This document shows positions 37,722-46,750 of a DNA stretch of 64,000 nt, one piece after another. Below the pieces are notes generated by a model, which saw only the letters and a list, made by a program, of their open reading frames with translations, was not told the DNA's origin and ran no database searches. Position numbers and translations under genes: made by a program. This stretch comes from Lyngbya aestuarii BL J. GTDB taxonomy: Bacteria; Cyanobacteriota; Cyanobacteriia; Cyanobacteriales; Microcoleaceae. Within the stretch, counting starts at the first letter, position 1, and every line of letters starts with the position of its first letter. The stretch is from positions 1-64,000 of the forward strand of contig NZ_AUZM01000009.1 of assembly GCF_000478195.2 (NCBI RefSeq). The letters run 5' to 3'.

Positions 37722-38888
37722 GTGTTTTGTTCAAAATCTACGGCAAAGTTAGCAGAAATTGACCGTCAGCTTGTCAAGTTGCTCGGAGAACGGATCGCGG
37801 CAATGGCTGACTCAACCGATGAGATTGATTCTACAACGCTCAAAACGGAGTTAGCGCGTGCGGGTGTACCGGAGTTTGTTTGGCGGAGTTTATTAACCAG
37901 TGCGGCAGCCGCAGCTACAATTACTCAGTCTGATGAGTTAACGTCTTCAACGGATTTCCCTAAAACGGATTCGCCTAAACGGGTGACGCTGATTGGCGGT
38001 ACGGGTAAGATGGGTCTGTTTTTTGCCGATCAACTAATTGATGCTGGACATCGGGTGCGGATTATGGGTCGCGATGATTGGCAAGATGCCGAGGTGTTTT
38101 TGGGAAATGCTGATCTGGTGATGGTTTGTGTACCGACTGATCAGGCGGTGAGTGTGATTGAAAAGGCGGTACCTTACCTCAGACAGACGACAGCTTTGAC
38201 GGACATTATTAGTATTAAAGCACCCATTTTGGAGGCAATGCTGACTCATCATTCTGGCCCGGTAATGGGACTACATCCGATGTTTGGCCCGGGGACTCGT
38301 TCTTTTTTATCTCAGAATGTTGTGGTTTGTCCGGGTCGAAAGGTGAGCGCTTTTGATTGGCTGTTGAAGTTGATTGAACGCAATGGTGGTAAGCTGAGAA
38401 CCAGTGAGGCTGACGAGCATGATCGAATGATGGCGACGGTTCAGGGGATTCGTCACTTTATGACGTTTGGGTTGGGGGTGTTTTTGGCGACTGAGGATGT
38501 TGATGTTGCTCGGAGTTTGGAGTTGTCTAGTCCTCTGTATCGGTTGGCGATCGCGACGGTTAGTCGTTTTTTTGCCCAAAGTAGTTCTCTTTCTCTAGAA
38601 ATTATGATCGGTTCCGAGCAGAGTCGTAGCATTTTACAGCGATTGTCTACAACTTATGCTCAACTTGCTTCTGCTGCAAGCTGTCATGATCTCGAATGTC
38701 TCAAAAGTGCTTTTGAAACTGCTCATCAAACTTTTCAGACGGTAATGCCTCACTCCCGACAAGAGACTGATCATATGATCGAAAGCCTGAGTGTATTTTT
38801 GGCGGCCTCCAAAGTTGAACCGCTTGAGGTTGATTGTGAACAAGAATCTATACAATGGTCTAGACCAGTAGACAGAATTGTTAACTGA
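37722..38888 (+). CDS. tyrA: TyrA, chorismate mutase/prephenate dehydrogenase
   Basis: A 388-residue bifunctional enzyme. An AroQ-like chorismate mutase helix domain (about 8-65, EIDRQLVKLLGERIAAMADS) is fused to a prephenate dehydrogenase with Rossmann motif LIGGTGKMGLFFADQL near residue 90, MGLHPMFGPGTRS near 185 and QGIRHFMTFGLG near 240. It yields p-hydroxyphenylpyruvate, the second substrate of ScyA. The GTG start at 37722 follows GAGG with good spacing. This fusion resembles enteric TyrA and is unlike the short arogenate dehydrogenase of cyanobacterial housekeeping metabolism. Confidence 0.93.
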   Translation: MFCSKSTAKLAEIDRQLVKLLGERIAAMADSTDEIDSTTLKTELARAGVPEFVWRSLLTSAAAAATITQSDELTSSTDFPKTDSPKRVTLIGGTGKMGLFFADQLIDAGHRVRIMGRDDWQDAEVFLGNADLVMVCVPTDQAVSVIEKAVPYLRQTTALTDIISIKAPILEAMLTHHSGPVMGLHPMFGPGTRSFLSQNVVVCPGRKVSAFDWLLKLIERNGGKLRTSEADEHDRMMATVQGIRHFMTFGLGVFLATEDVDVARSLELSSPLYRLAIATVSRFFAQSSSLSLEIMIGSEQSRSILQRLSTTYAQLASAASCHDLECLKSAFETAHQTFQTVMPHSRQETDHMIESLSVFLAASKVEPLEVDCEQESIQWSRPVDRIVN

Positions 38889-38921
38889 ATTCTTGACACA
38901 TATATATAGGCTTGAAAAGAA

Positions 38922-39150
38922 TACTATAGCAGTTCTCGCGCCTTGTGAGGTACAAAACTTTATGCTTTAGGCCATAGGCAAAAGCGCAAAGTGCGGCGAT
39001 CGCGGTCACGCCTGCGTAGAGCGCGAACTCCGTTGCGCGGGTTCCCCGCGTTGAAGGAAGTTCGGGTATAGAGCAACTTTGCAATCTTAGGCGCTCTTGC
39101 AAAAGGTAAGAGGACAAATCTGTACCTCATGGATCTGAGAAACGTTATAG
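38922..39150. mobile_element. MITE-like element after tyrA
   Basis: The outer 30 bases are imperfect inverted repeats: CTATAGCAGTTCTC...TGAGGTAC at 38922-38951 against GTACCTCA...GAGAAACGTTATAG ending at 39150. The 229-bp interior contains a GCGATCGC site and the GC-rich CGCGGGTTCCCCGCG palindrome region seen in many cyanobacterial dispersed repeats. A minus-strand frame across it encodes a peptide often mis-annotated as a gene. Confidence 0.65.
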
Positions 39151-39592
39151 AATTGATCTGAATATAAGGGGTAATAACCCTCACCATTTCAGAAACTTTT
39201 GTCACTCCTAGTTTGTTAAAATAAAATTAAATATTTGAATTTTTTTGGTGATCAAATCATAAATTCAGTAAATCTTAAATCCAAATCTATGTTCGCCTAT
39301 ATCTTAAGCTGTTCTTAACTCTGGCTACTATACACAATTGTGATTATTTTTTCTAGCGTTGACTAATTTATGGGTAAAGCGTTACAATAATTAAGGATTG
39401 ATTTTGATCGATAGTTTTGAAGTAAATTACTTCAGAAACCAACAATTATTAATCTATTCAACTGAAAGCCGCTTAATTTGAATGGCCTTTGACAGAATTA
39501 AGCCCATACTTTCAGGTGCAAACATCTGTCTTTTTTTGACTAAAAATAAGTCGAATAGACTGCTGTTATTATTAAGTAACTTACCTGAACCC
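39151..39592. other. Upstream region of the response-regulator gene
   Basis: About 440 bases, AT-rich, holding the promoter listed at 39359-39388 and a leader of about 200 bases before the chosen ATG. An in-frame open stretch from 39482 adds 37 residues but has no family support. Confidence 0.5.
39359..39388 (+). promoter_or_regulatory. Predicted sigma-70-type promoter of the response-regulator gene
   Basis: TTGACT at 39359-39364 and TACAAT at 39383-39388 are separated by 18 bases, close to the consensus for the principal sigma factor. It points toward the response-regulator gene on the plus strand. Confidence 0.45.
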
Positions 39593-40459
39593 ATGACAAC
39601 CATCCCAGCAAAAATAAGTGCATCTTCTAAAAGTGTATCTTCTGCAAAGGTTTTAATTGTTGAAGACGAATATCATGCTCGACAGCTATTTGTTAATAGT
39701 TTGGAAGCTGAAGGATTTTGTCCCATTGAAGCAGAAAATGGTGTGATTGGGCTTGAGCTTGCTCGTAAATATTTGCCTGAAGTCATTATCTGCGACATCA
39801 TTATGCCAGAACTAGATGGTTATGGTGTTTTAAACTCTCTGCGAGAATGTCCTGAAACTGCAATTATTCCATTTATTTTTGTGACGGGTAAATGGGAGAA
39901 AGATAATATTAGGCAGGCGATGGTGCTTGGTGCAGATGACTACATAACAAAGCCTTTTAAAATTCAAGATCTAATCGAAGCGGTCGTCTCACAGATTAAA
40001 AAGCGCTCTATTTTAGAGGAGGGGTATGCTCTGAAATTTAGTAATACTCCAACTAGCAGTGAATCACAAAAAGTCGAGGACTCAGAAGAGGTTAACTTAG
40101 AAGAAACAACAGCTTTTAATTGTCCTTTTGAAGAATCACTTAACAAGGTCTTTAACTTTATTGAAGCCAACTATTGGCGATCCATTACCTTAGCTGAAGT
40201 CGCTGAGTATGCAGGCTATTCACCGGCTTATTTAACCAGCCAAGTGGGATCTTTAACTGGAAAAACAGTGAATCGCTGGATTATTGAGCGACGAATGAAA
40301 GCCGCACGTTCTCTACTCCAAGAAACCAGCTATACTGTAGAACAAATTGCTCGCAGGATTGGCTATCAAAGCTCTTGTCACTTTTCTCGACAGTTTCGTA
40401 AGCATCATGGAGTTGCTCCACAAATTTGGAGAAACCAACAAACCAATAGTGATCAGTAG
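39593..40459 (+). CDS. Response regulator with AraC-type DNA-binding domain
   Basis: A 288-residue two-domain regulator. The receiver domain (about 18-140) has KVLIVEDEY, the phospho-acceptor Asp in ICDIIMPELDG, FVTGK, and the lysine of ITKPFKI. After a Glu-rich linker, an AraC/XylS domain of two helix-turn-helix units (about 190-285) contains LAEVAEYAGYSPAYLTSQVG and EQIARRIGYQSSCHFSRQFR. The ATG at 39593 is preferred because the upstream 37 residues look non-native. No histidine kinase gene is next to it. Its place at the end of the scytonemin arm makes it a candidate activator of the locus under UV-A, which is inference from context. Confidence 0.92.
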   Translation: MTTIPAKISASSKSVSSAKVLIVEDEYHARQLFVNSLEAEGFCPIEAENGVIGLELARKYLPEVIICDIIMPELDGYGVLNSLRECPETAIIPFIFVTGKWEKDNIRQAMVLGADDYITKPFKIQDLIEAVVSQIKKRSILEEGYALKFSNTPTSSESQKVEDSEEVNLEETTAFNCPFEESLNKVFNFIEANYWRSITLAEVAEYAGYSPAYLTSQVGSLTGKTVNRWIIERRMKAARSLLQETSYTVEQIARRIGYQSSCHFSRQFRKHHGVAPQIWRNQQTNSDQ

Positions 40460-40894
40460 AGTAAGTCTGAGATTATTCTAAAGCATTTCCTTCCGTTCAA
40501 AACGAAGTTTATACCCAAGTTATAGAACCTGTATCGATCACAAGTTTGGCGGTTGCCAAATCATAACTCTTCTTTAAATAAATTGAATAAGTTTTTGTTG
40601 ATAGCTGTTTACAGTTTGATCAAAAATCTCTATCTTAAATCTCAGAATTCAGCCTTAAAATTAAATTAATTTTCCTTTAACTATTGAGCCGTTTTTTTGA
40701 ATTCTAAATAAAAACTTTCTTTATAGAGGTTATTTTGGGATTTATTCGATAGATGAGTCATATAGCAATCCGATTGCGGTTGTGTAGAATATTTGCTTGT
40801 AAAAGCCAAGAGGTAAAATCATTTCAGACTTTTTATCTGTTTATAGATTTTTCACGCATCATTTAGGATTGCTATAGCCACTTAATCTGCGGAA
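40460..40894. other. Intergenic region with a MITE-like element
   Basis: A 435-base gap between the convergent response-regulator and cyanophycinase-like genes. Apart from the TATAGC-ended element at 40761-40876 it shows no gene or clear terminator. Confidence 0.5.
40761..40876. mobile_element. Short MITE-like element with TATAGCAATCC ends
   Basis: TATAGCAATCC at 40761-40771 and GGATTGCTATA at 40866-40876 are perfect 11-bp inverted repeats bounding 116 bp with no coding capacity. It lies just after the cyanophycinase-like gene end. TATAGCAATCC-ended repeats are common in filamentous cyanobacteria. Confidence 0.65.
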
Positions 40895-41911
40895 TTAGAA
40901 CAGTTCTTTTCTTAATCCAGACTTCCCACCGATTGTGTACCAATATTCCCAATGTCCACCGCTAGCAGTAGACCAATCATTCAAATCAAAAGAACCACTT
41001 CCTTCTGGATCACCAGAAATTCGATAAACTTTTACAGCCTTTCCTGAGTTATTCCAAATCATTGGCCAGCCCGGTTCCATTTGTTCCGGTAAACCTCCAT
41101 TTGTTTGTAAAAAGTAAGCATCTTGTCCAATATGTGTTCCATTTCCAAAAACTTTAGCAATGCCTTTTTCATCAATTGCCAAAAAAGCTCCTTCTTCTAC
41201 GCCAATAGCATAATGATCGAGTTGACTGTTATCCTCATAAATCACCTTGGCGAGTAAGCCTAATAATCTTCCATATCTCGTTTCAGGATTAACCGAATTA
41301 ATCCGATCCAAATGAGTATCAGTAATCACCCGTTTTAGATAAGGAACTTGAATAAAGTTACTTCGATGAATACTTTGAGTATTATAGTGAAAAGGATCAT
41401 TGAGAATTTCTGAACTGATCACCCCCTGATGTTCAGGAGCATAATAATAGTCTCCTAGAATAGCCATTCCAGCACTCGTACCCGCGACGGGAATTTTCTT
41501 TTCATTAATCAAATAATTAAGAGCGTTCTCGGTTTCGGTTCCTTCCCAATATTCTTTATATTTATTTTGATCTCCCCCGGCTATGAACAGAGCATCGGCT
41601 TCTTTAATGTATTCGACAACTTCTGAGTCATTTGCTGCTTCCCGACTATTAATCGAAAGTTCAGCCGCCGAATGAATCCAATCTCGATAATGACGACAAA
41701 TCCAGTCAGCTTGACTCCCTATTTTACCAACCCGAAGCACTAAGTATTTCCCCCCTTTTGCTCTTTCTAAAAACCATTGACTCGCTTCATGTTCACCTGA
41801 TTTGTTCCCTTCTGCTCCCCCAATCAATAAAATCCCGGGTTGAGAATTGATTGAAACCCGTTCTCTACTTCCACAAGCAAAATAATAATCAAAATCGGAT
41901 CGACTTGACAT
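40895..41911 (-). CDS. Cyanophycinase-like serine peptidase (family S51)
   Basis: A 338-residue protein of the cyanophycinase/peptidase E class. The catalytic serine is in the nucleophile elbow VAGTSAGMAIL near residue 148; DALFIAGGDQNKYKEYW precedes it and a possible histidine follows in ITDTHLDRI. Cyanophycinases cut multi-L-arginyl-poly-aspartate into dipeptides. It is longer than standard CphB (about 270 residues), with an extra C-terminal beta-rich end (GSGSFDLNDWSTASGGHWEY), and no cyanophycin synthetase gene is beside it, so the substrate may differ. AGGGG before the ATG at 41911 decides the start. Confidence 0.8.
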   Translation of the reverse strand: MSSRSDFDYYFACGSRERVSINSQPGILLIGGAEGNKSGEHEASQWFLERAKGGKYLVLRVGKIGSQADWICRHYRDWIHSAAELSINSREAANDSEVVEYIKEADALFIAGGDQNKYKEYWEGTETENALNYLINEKKIPVAGTSAGMAILGDYYYAPEHQGVISSEILNDPFHYNTQSIHRSNFIQVPYLKRVITDTHLDRINSVNPETRYGRLLGLLAKVIYEDNSQLDHYAIGVEEGAFLAIDEKGIAKVFGNGTHIGQDAYFLQTNGGLPEQMEPGWPMIWNNSGKAVKVYRISGDPEGSGSFDLNDWSTASGGHWEYWYTIGGKSGLRKELF

Positions 41912-42359
41912 AATTAATACCCCTTTTTTGCTCAACTTTTTAAAAAGTTAAAAATCTTAGATATCATACTCCAAATTTATGGCTCTCAATGAGCCTCTTT
42001 TATAAATATTTATAAATCTGAGGCTCTAAACGAGAGTGTAGACTAACTTCCTCCCATGAGTTGTCCCCTAGTACATCCCGATGAGACAATTAAAAGTTTA
42101 TACACTTTTCCTCTGATCCATTATTTTTCCTTGTTTAAATAAAGTCATCAACAGAAACCAGATGAGGATCAAATCACGGTTTTAACATCTGCTGAATTAA
42201 AATCATAAGGGAAGAATGAGTCATATTCACAAGGGAGAATTGGTCATTTGTAATTGAGTTGAGATCTAAATTGATACTGTATCTCAATCTTTAACTAACC
42301 TTGTTCTCATGATTTGATATGATGGGTGACGATGTTCAATTCTCAACCCAGAAGATCGC
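41912..42359. other. Divergent promoter region
   Basis: About 450 bases between the divergently transcribed cyanophycinase-like and PfkB-kinase genes. GGCTC-TCAAT-GAGCC at 41981-41995 is a small perfect hairpin followed by TCTTTTAT on the plus strand, of unknown role. No coding sequence is seen. Confidence 0.45.
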
Positions 42360-43376
42360 ATGAGCGAAAATAATCAAGCTTCAAAGCCCAAAGGTGTTTT
42401 TGGTGTAGGAAATGCCTTACTCGATATTTTGGCATTAGTTGATGATAATTTTATCCAAAACCATAGTCTAAATCGAGGTGCAATGACCTTGATGGATGTC
42501 CAAAACCAGGGTAAATTATTACAAGAGTTGGAAAATCAATCTCTAGAATTGCGCTGTGGAGGGTCTGCGGCGAATACGATGATTGCGATCGCCCAAAGTG
42601 GAGGAACAGGCTACTATACTGGAAAAGTGGCTGAAGACACCAATGGCGAATTTTACCGTCAGGATATGGCGGCGTTAGGGATTGGGTTTGAAGTTGCTCC
42701 TCATCTTCACCCAGATAACCCCACTGGAACTTGTTTAGTGTTGACAACTCCTGACGCTGAACGAACCATGTGTACAAACCTGGGTGTTGCAACGCAGTTA
42801 TCGGTTAGTGATATTAATCTCGAACATTTGAGTCAGTGTCAATATAGCTACGTTGAAGGTTATCTTTGGGATGCAGCCGATCCTCGTAAAGCCTGTATTG
42901 AAACAATGGAACAGTCTAAACGTCATGGCGTCAAGGTTGCGTTTACTTTCTCGGATGGGTTTTTATTAGATCGCTTTACTGACGATTTTCACAAGTTAAC
43001 ATCAGAATATTGTGATGTGGTCTTTTGTAATGCCGATGAAGTGCGTCACTTCTGTCAAAGTGAGTCTTTAGAAGATTGTGCCAGCAAACTGGGTAAAATT
43101 GTCGATTTAGCTTTTATTACCGATGGTGACAAAGGCTGTCTTGTTGTGGAGAAGGGACAAATCACCCCAGTTGCGGGATTTCCGGTTAAACCTGTTGATA
43201 CTGTCGGTGCAGGAGATGCGTTTGCGGGTGGAGTTCTCTACGGACTAACCAATGGTTTAACATTACAACAAGCCGCCCGTTGGGGAAATTATTTCGGTTC
43301 GTTAGTCGTGCAAATTCATGGCCCCCGTTTACCGAAATCTCCAGTTGATCAACTGAAAACCGTAATTGCGGGATAA
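42360..43376 (+). CDS. PfkB-family carbohydrate/adenosine kinase
   Basis: A 338-residue ribokinase-fold protein. Features are GNALLDILALVDD at the start, RCGGSAANT near residue 62 (sugar-binding), and the ATP/anion-hole signature DTVGAGDAFAGGVLYGL near 280, with the catalytic Asp. The closest functional class is adenosine kinase or fructokinase-like sugar kinase, which cannot be separated by eye. It is full length. A weak hairpin follows before the convergent rplY gene. Confidence 0.9.
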   Translation: MSENNQASKPKGVFGVGNALLDILALVDDNFIQNHSLNRGAMTLMDVQNQGKLLQELENQSLELRCGGSAANTMIAIAQSGGTGYYTGKVAEDTNGEFYRQDMAALGIGFEVAPHLHPDNPTGTCLVLTTPDAERTMCTNLGVATQLSVSDINLEHLSQCQYSYVEGYLWDAADPRKACIETMEQSKRHGVKVAFTFSDGFLLDRFTDDFHKLTSEYCDVVFCNADEVRHFCQSESLEDCASKLGKIVDLAFITDGDKGCLVVEKGQITPVAGFPVKPVDTVGAGDAFAGGVLYGLTNGLTLQQAARWGNYFGSLVVQIHGPRLPKSPVDQLKTVIAG

Positions 43377-43386
43377 TCAACTACTT

Positions 43387-43420
43387 CCCCCTCGCTTTCT
43401 AGGACATAGGGTTAGGGGGA
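43387..43420. terminator. Hairpin between convergent kinase and rplY genes
   Basis: CCCCCT at about 43387-43392 pairs with AGGGGG at 43415-43420, followed by AGAGTTTGAAT. It is placed between the two stop codons and could act for either gene; the T run is weak. Confidence 0.35.
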
Positions 43421-43431
43421 GAGTTTGAATC

Positions 43432-43731
43432 TTATTCAGCCTTTACTGCAAAAAAGCTAAAGTGATAGGGTAAGGGTTTCCAAGGATGAGCCTGAACTTC
43501 ATGGAGTACCGTTTTACCATTCCAGGATAGATGAGGAATGCTGAGTTCGATCACGGTTTTGTTGACTGTCGCAGTCTGCATTAACTGAATTGCCTTTTTT
43601 TGATCAAGGGTGAGTTCAATAGACTCCGTTCCCTGATGACCATACAAGACAGCCGGAATTAAACCCTCACGACGCAAGGCTTTGGGCTTAGTGCCTTCGG
43701 CTCGTTTTTGACATTCGATTGTAAGTGCCAT
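43432..43731 (-). CDS. rplY: Ribosomal protein bL25 (short form)
   Basis: A 99-residue 5S rRNA-binding ribosomal protein. It opens with the L25 signature [20 protein letters not shown] and [19 protein letters not shown], and the typical beta barrel follows ([20 protein letters not shown]). It lacks the C-terminal CTC extension, as in many cyanobacteria. It stands alone on the minus strand. Confidence 0.93.
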   Translation of the reverse strand: MALTIECQKRAEGTKPKALRREGLIPAVLYGHQGTESIELTLDQKKAIQLMQTATVNKTVIELSIPHLSWNGKTVLHEVQAHPWKPLPYHFSFFAVKAE

Positions 43732-43987
43732 TGTTCAGTAATCTCTATAAGCGTTAACATTATACGGGTCAGCCTGTAAAATTGTTTTCTGCAACGATAA
43801 CGCGATCGTCTTTTATTTCAGACAGGCACAACCTACAACTATATCAACAATAGGGGATTGGTTGCAAATTGATCGCGATCTTTCTCAAAAAAGTAGAGTT
43901 AGGGTGCGTTAGACAAGCAAACGATTGGTTTAACCCGAAGGTTAATGTTCTGACGCAACACAGTATTCTAATGTGATTCTGCAAAAA

Positions 43988-45127
43988 TTAAGAAAGAAAT
44001 TTGGTAACTATTCCTGTCAAACTCTGGAAATCATTTATATCGGTTAATGCCAAATCCTTAAAAAGTGTTTTAGCCTGCTTATGATAGGTTTTGAATTTTG
44101 ACTGTAACAGTTCTTCTTGTTCAAGTTTACCACCCTCAGAAAGTATAGAATTAACAGTTGCTAACATAGCCAGAGTAATAACAACTGCTACACCTGCTGC
44201 TGCGGCATCAACAATTCCTGTTGGGGGAAGAAAGGACTTAACAACCAAAAACAAATTGGAACCCACAGTCTGAGACAAAAATGTAGGAAGAATTGCAATA
44301 GCTGCCGTTTTAGGGAGAATCTGACCCTTATATAGATAATACAAAGATCCAATAGCTACTGCCTGCGTTGCTGTTATATAAACCGCACTACCCGGAATAA
44401 ATGCTTCAGCCGCGACTGCTACTAAAGCCCCAGCAATGATTCCAACAGCATAAGACTTTTTCTCAGCCATGTGTCTTGCGAGCAATAAGTCCTTTCCCTT
44501 TTTTTCGAGGAACTCCTCAATATCCTTACGAAGCTGATAAACGCCTCTAATATCCATTTTGGGGAGACGACTTTTAGGATCATAACCTTTTGCACAAGTT
44601 GGATATATTTTATCTACTTTTAAGTCATTTTTCCACTGATTTATTACCTCATCAAGAACTGTTGAATCGAGGTCATCCCATTCATCAATCTTGTTGAGAA
44701 CTACAAAAATTGAATCACAATGTTTTCTCAAATCATCTAGATTTTTTTTCTGAGAAGCATCTGATGATCCTGTGACGACAAAAACTCCTACATCAATATG
44801 CTTGAGGAAATTTCGAGTGACTTTACTATTTTCCGCACGGATATCATCAAGTCCTGGTGAATCAATCAGACAGACTTTTTCATCAAGTTTTAAGATGGTT
44901 AAATCTTTTGTAACTCCTGAAATTGCTCCCACTTTTGCCATTTCTAAACCTTGTCTTCGGCTGTGCTGTAATAAAGCATTGATTAAAGAACTTTTTCCCG
45001 AGCTAACTTTGCCAATAATAGCAATGTTTAAAGTCTTAGATAAATCGGGTGCTTTTTCAGTAAACTTGGCTTTAACTCTATCAAAGAAACTATTATCGTC
45101 TAAACCATCAAAAGCTGAAACACTCAT
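43988..45127 (-). CDS. Membrane-associated dynamin/Era-like GTPase
   Basis: A 379-residue P-loop GTPase. G1 is IIGKVSSGKSSLINALL near residue 37, G3 is LIDSPGLDDI near 86 and G4 is VVLNKIDEWDD near 145. After the G domain, hydrophobic stretches (AVGIIAGALVAVAAEAFIPG, then VDAAAAGVAVVITLAMLATV) make two or more membrane segments like those in DUF697-type GTPases. The C-terminal helix is charged. Function is unknown; membrane remodelling or stress adaptation is suggested by related families. Single gene. Confidence 0.88.
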   Translation of the reverse strand: MSVSAFDGLDDNSFFDRVKAKFTEKAPDLSKTLNIAIIGKVSSGKSSLINALLQHSRRQGLEMAKVGAISGVTKDLTILKLDEKVCLIDSPGLDDIRAENSKVTRNFLKHIDVGVFVVTGSSDASQKKNLDDLRKHCDSIFVVLNKIDEWDDLDSTVLDEVINQWKNDLKVDKIYPTCAKGYDPKSRLPKMDIRGVYQLRKDIEEFLEKKGKDLLLARHMAEKKSYAVGIIAGALVAVAAEAFIPGSAVYITATQAVAIGSLYYLYKGQILPKTAAIAILPTFLSQTVGSNLFLVVKSFLPPTGIVDAAAAGVAVVITLAMLATVNSILSEGGKLEQEELLQSKFKTYHKQAKTLFKDLALTDINDFQSLTGIVTKFLS

Positions 45128-45454
45128 TTCGTAGTAACTCCCACAACTAATGAAGTAGCAAATGACATCAACTTAATTGCTACTTCTACTATCAAGATTA
45201 AACTTTAAACATTTGATAGTCAAGAGAAGAATTACTGAACTTTTAGAAATATTTAAGTATCAAGCTACAAGATTTTTCTCCGTAAAAATACTGTTTTTGT
45301 ATGTTTAGCTTTTAATATAATGACTGTACAGCGTGTTTGGAAAACTCAAACTCATTGTTAGCCATATTGCGATAAATTTCTTTAATTTCTAACGTCAAGT
45401 CGCTATCAGTTATTCAATTTCTGATCTCAGACTGAAAAAACATTGATACAAGAA

Positions 45455-45519
45455 TCGGGTTAGGTGCATCAGACCACTAATTTTAACGGTAACGTTAAGA
45501 GTCTGACACACCCGATAAA
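45455..45519 (-). terminator. Hairpin downstream of sigF
   Basis: Read on the minus strand, TCGGGTGTGTCAGAC just after the sigF stop can pair with GTCTGATGCACCTAACCCGA, with an inner CGTTACCGTTAAAA. The stem is interrupted and lacks a T run, so this may be a terminator or a dispersed repeat. Confidence 0.35.
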
Positions 45520-46299
45520 TTATTCGTCTTCTGAACCTGTCATAATTCTCTGAAGTAGATTGAGGCCCTTTTTGACGCGACGAGAAACCGTAACCGCACT
45601 AATTCCTAAGCGTTCGGCGGTTTCTTTTTGAGTTAAATCGTAAAGGAAGACAAACTCTAGAACTTTCCGAGTTCCTTCTTCTAACTTTGATAACCCTTGT
45701 TGTAAGCGAATTTGATCTTCTTGGGCGAGTTGAAAGCTACGGTAGCGGTTATCGGGAACCAGTTCTCCGAGACAGGTGGTGCCTTCGTTTTCATCTTGGA
45801 CAGGAGCATCCAAACTCAAAAGGGAACGATTATAACCTGCGAGTTTGACTTGACTCCATTCCGTTTCTGAGATATTCAACCCTTCAGCGATTTCTGTATC
45901 AGTGGGCTGTCGCTTCAGTTTAACTTGGAGTTCTTGAGCCAGTTTCATTCCCTGTCGTTGGAGTGTCAACCAATGGCGGGGAACTCGAAGCGGAAGACTC
46001 TTATCTCTGAGGTAATGTTGGATTTCTCCGCGAATATACGGAATCGCAAATGAACTAAACGCATGACCCTTAGACAAGTCAAATCGTTCAATCGCCCGAA
46101 TTAAACCAATACAGCCGACTTGTAGTAGGTCATCATAGTTTTCGGTACATTGATTAACCCAGTGGTGGACTTCTTTGCGAACAAGTCCGATATTAAGCTG
46201 TACAAGCTGATTACGGAGTTCTTTTGAGTGAGAACACTGATAGTCACGCAGTAGTTCTAGAGTTTCGCACTTGATGGTGTTGGTGGCTTTGGCTAACAT
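45520..46299 (-). CDS. sigF: Group 3 RNA polymerase sigma factor, SigF-like
   Basis: A 259-residue sigma factor of the SigB/F/G class. Region 2 is clear (LVQLNIGLVRKEVHHWVNQ, then YDDLLQVGCIGLIRAIERFD and FSSFAIPYIRGEIQHYLRD), followed by region 3 (LKRQPTDTEIAEGLNISE) and a region 4 helix-turn-helix (TQKETAERLGISAVTVSRRV). It lacks region 1.1. In Synechocystis SigF governs type IV pilus and motility genes; whether that holds here is inference. Upstream are palindromic sites that could be operators. Confidence 0.92.
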   Translation of the reverse strand: MLAKATNTIKCETLELLRDYQCSHSKELRNQLVQLNIGLVRKEVHHWVNQCTENYDDLLQVGCIGLIRAIERFDLSKGHAFSSFAIPYIRGEIQHYLRDKSLPLRVPRHWLTLQRQGMKLAQELQVKLKRQPTDTEIAEGLNISETEWSQVKLAGYNRSLLSLDAPVQDENEGTTCLGELVPDNRYRSFQLAQEDQIRLQQGLSKLEEGTRKVLEFVFLYDLTQKETAERLGISAVTVSRRVKKGLNLLQRIMTGSEDE

Positions 46300-46750
46300 A
46301 GGTAGTCCTCTCGTTGGTAGAGCAGGCTTCTGGTAAAGTTTCCAGATGATTTCAGTCTTGTGATCAAACTGATTGGTGAATTATTGTTTTTTTAATGTCC
46401 GTAAATTTACGGATATCAACTTTCTAAAGATTAGAAAATTTCCATAAATTCACGTAGGTATAACAGTGTTTATATACAACTGTCGATAAATGGAGTCCTC
46501 ATTGATTCCTCCAATGTCAAGTATAAACCAAAACTTCGTCAGAGACAAGGATTAACTCAATTTTAACACATGAACATCAGCTAGGATTTGACCGATAAAA
46601 TTCATAATCTCAACGCTTAAATTACGGTGAAAGCCGTTTATAAAACTCTAACTTTAAGCAAAGTTTATTTAATTATCACGTCAATGAAGTGGAAGTGAAC
46701 AGATAGCTGAACATCAACTCAGTGAATCATTAAAAGCTGAGAACTGCGAC
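46300..46750. other. sigF upstream region
   Basis: About 450 bases without a gene between the sigF start and the psbO terminator. It holds the sigF promoter and the palindromes listed separately. AT-rich otherwise. Confidence 0.5.
46399..46455. promoter_or_regulatory. Palindromic sites upstream of sigF
   Basis: TCCGTAAATTTACGGA at 46399-46414 is a perfect 16-bp palindrome. A related sequence, TCCATAAATTCACGTA, lies at about 46440-46455. They sit roughly 100-155 bases upstream of the sigF start, a usual distance for operators. A repressor or activator site is inferred; the protein is unknown. Confidence 0.5.

Noticed and set aside
38881-39117. Minus-strand open frame of 78 codons after tyrA
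   Set aside because: It runs through the MITE-like element. Its peptide (TRATEFALYAGVTAIAALCA) is a familiar false gene made by this dispersed repeat.
43895-43970. GGGTGCGTTAGAC...CTGACGCAACAC as a terminator
   Set aside because: Arms match only partly and there is no T run; more likely a worn dispersed repeat.
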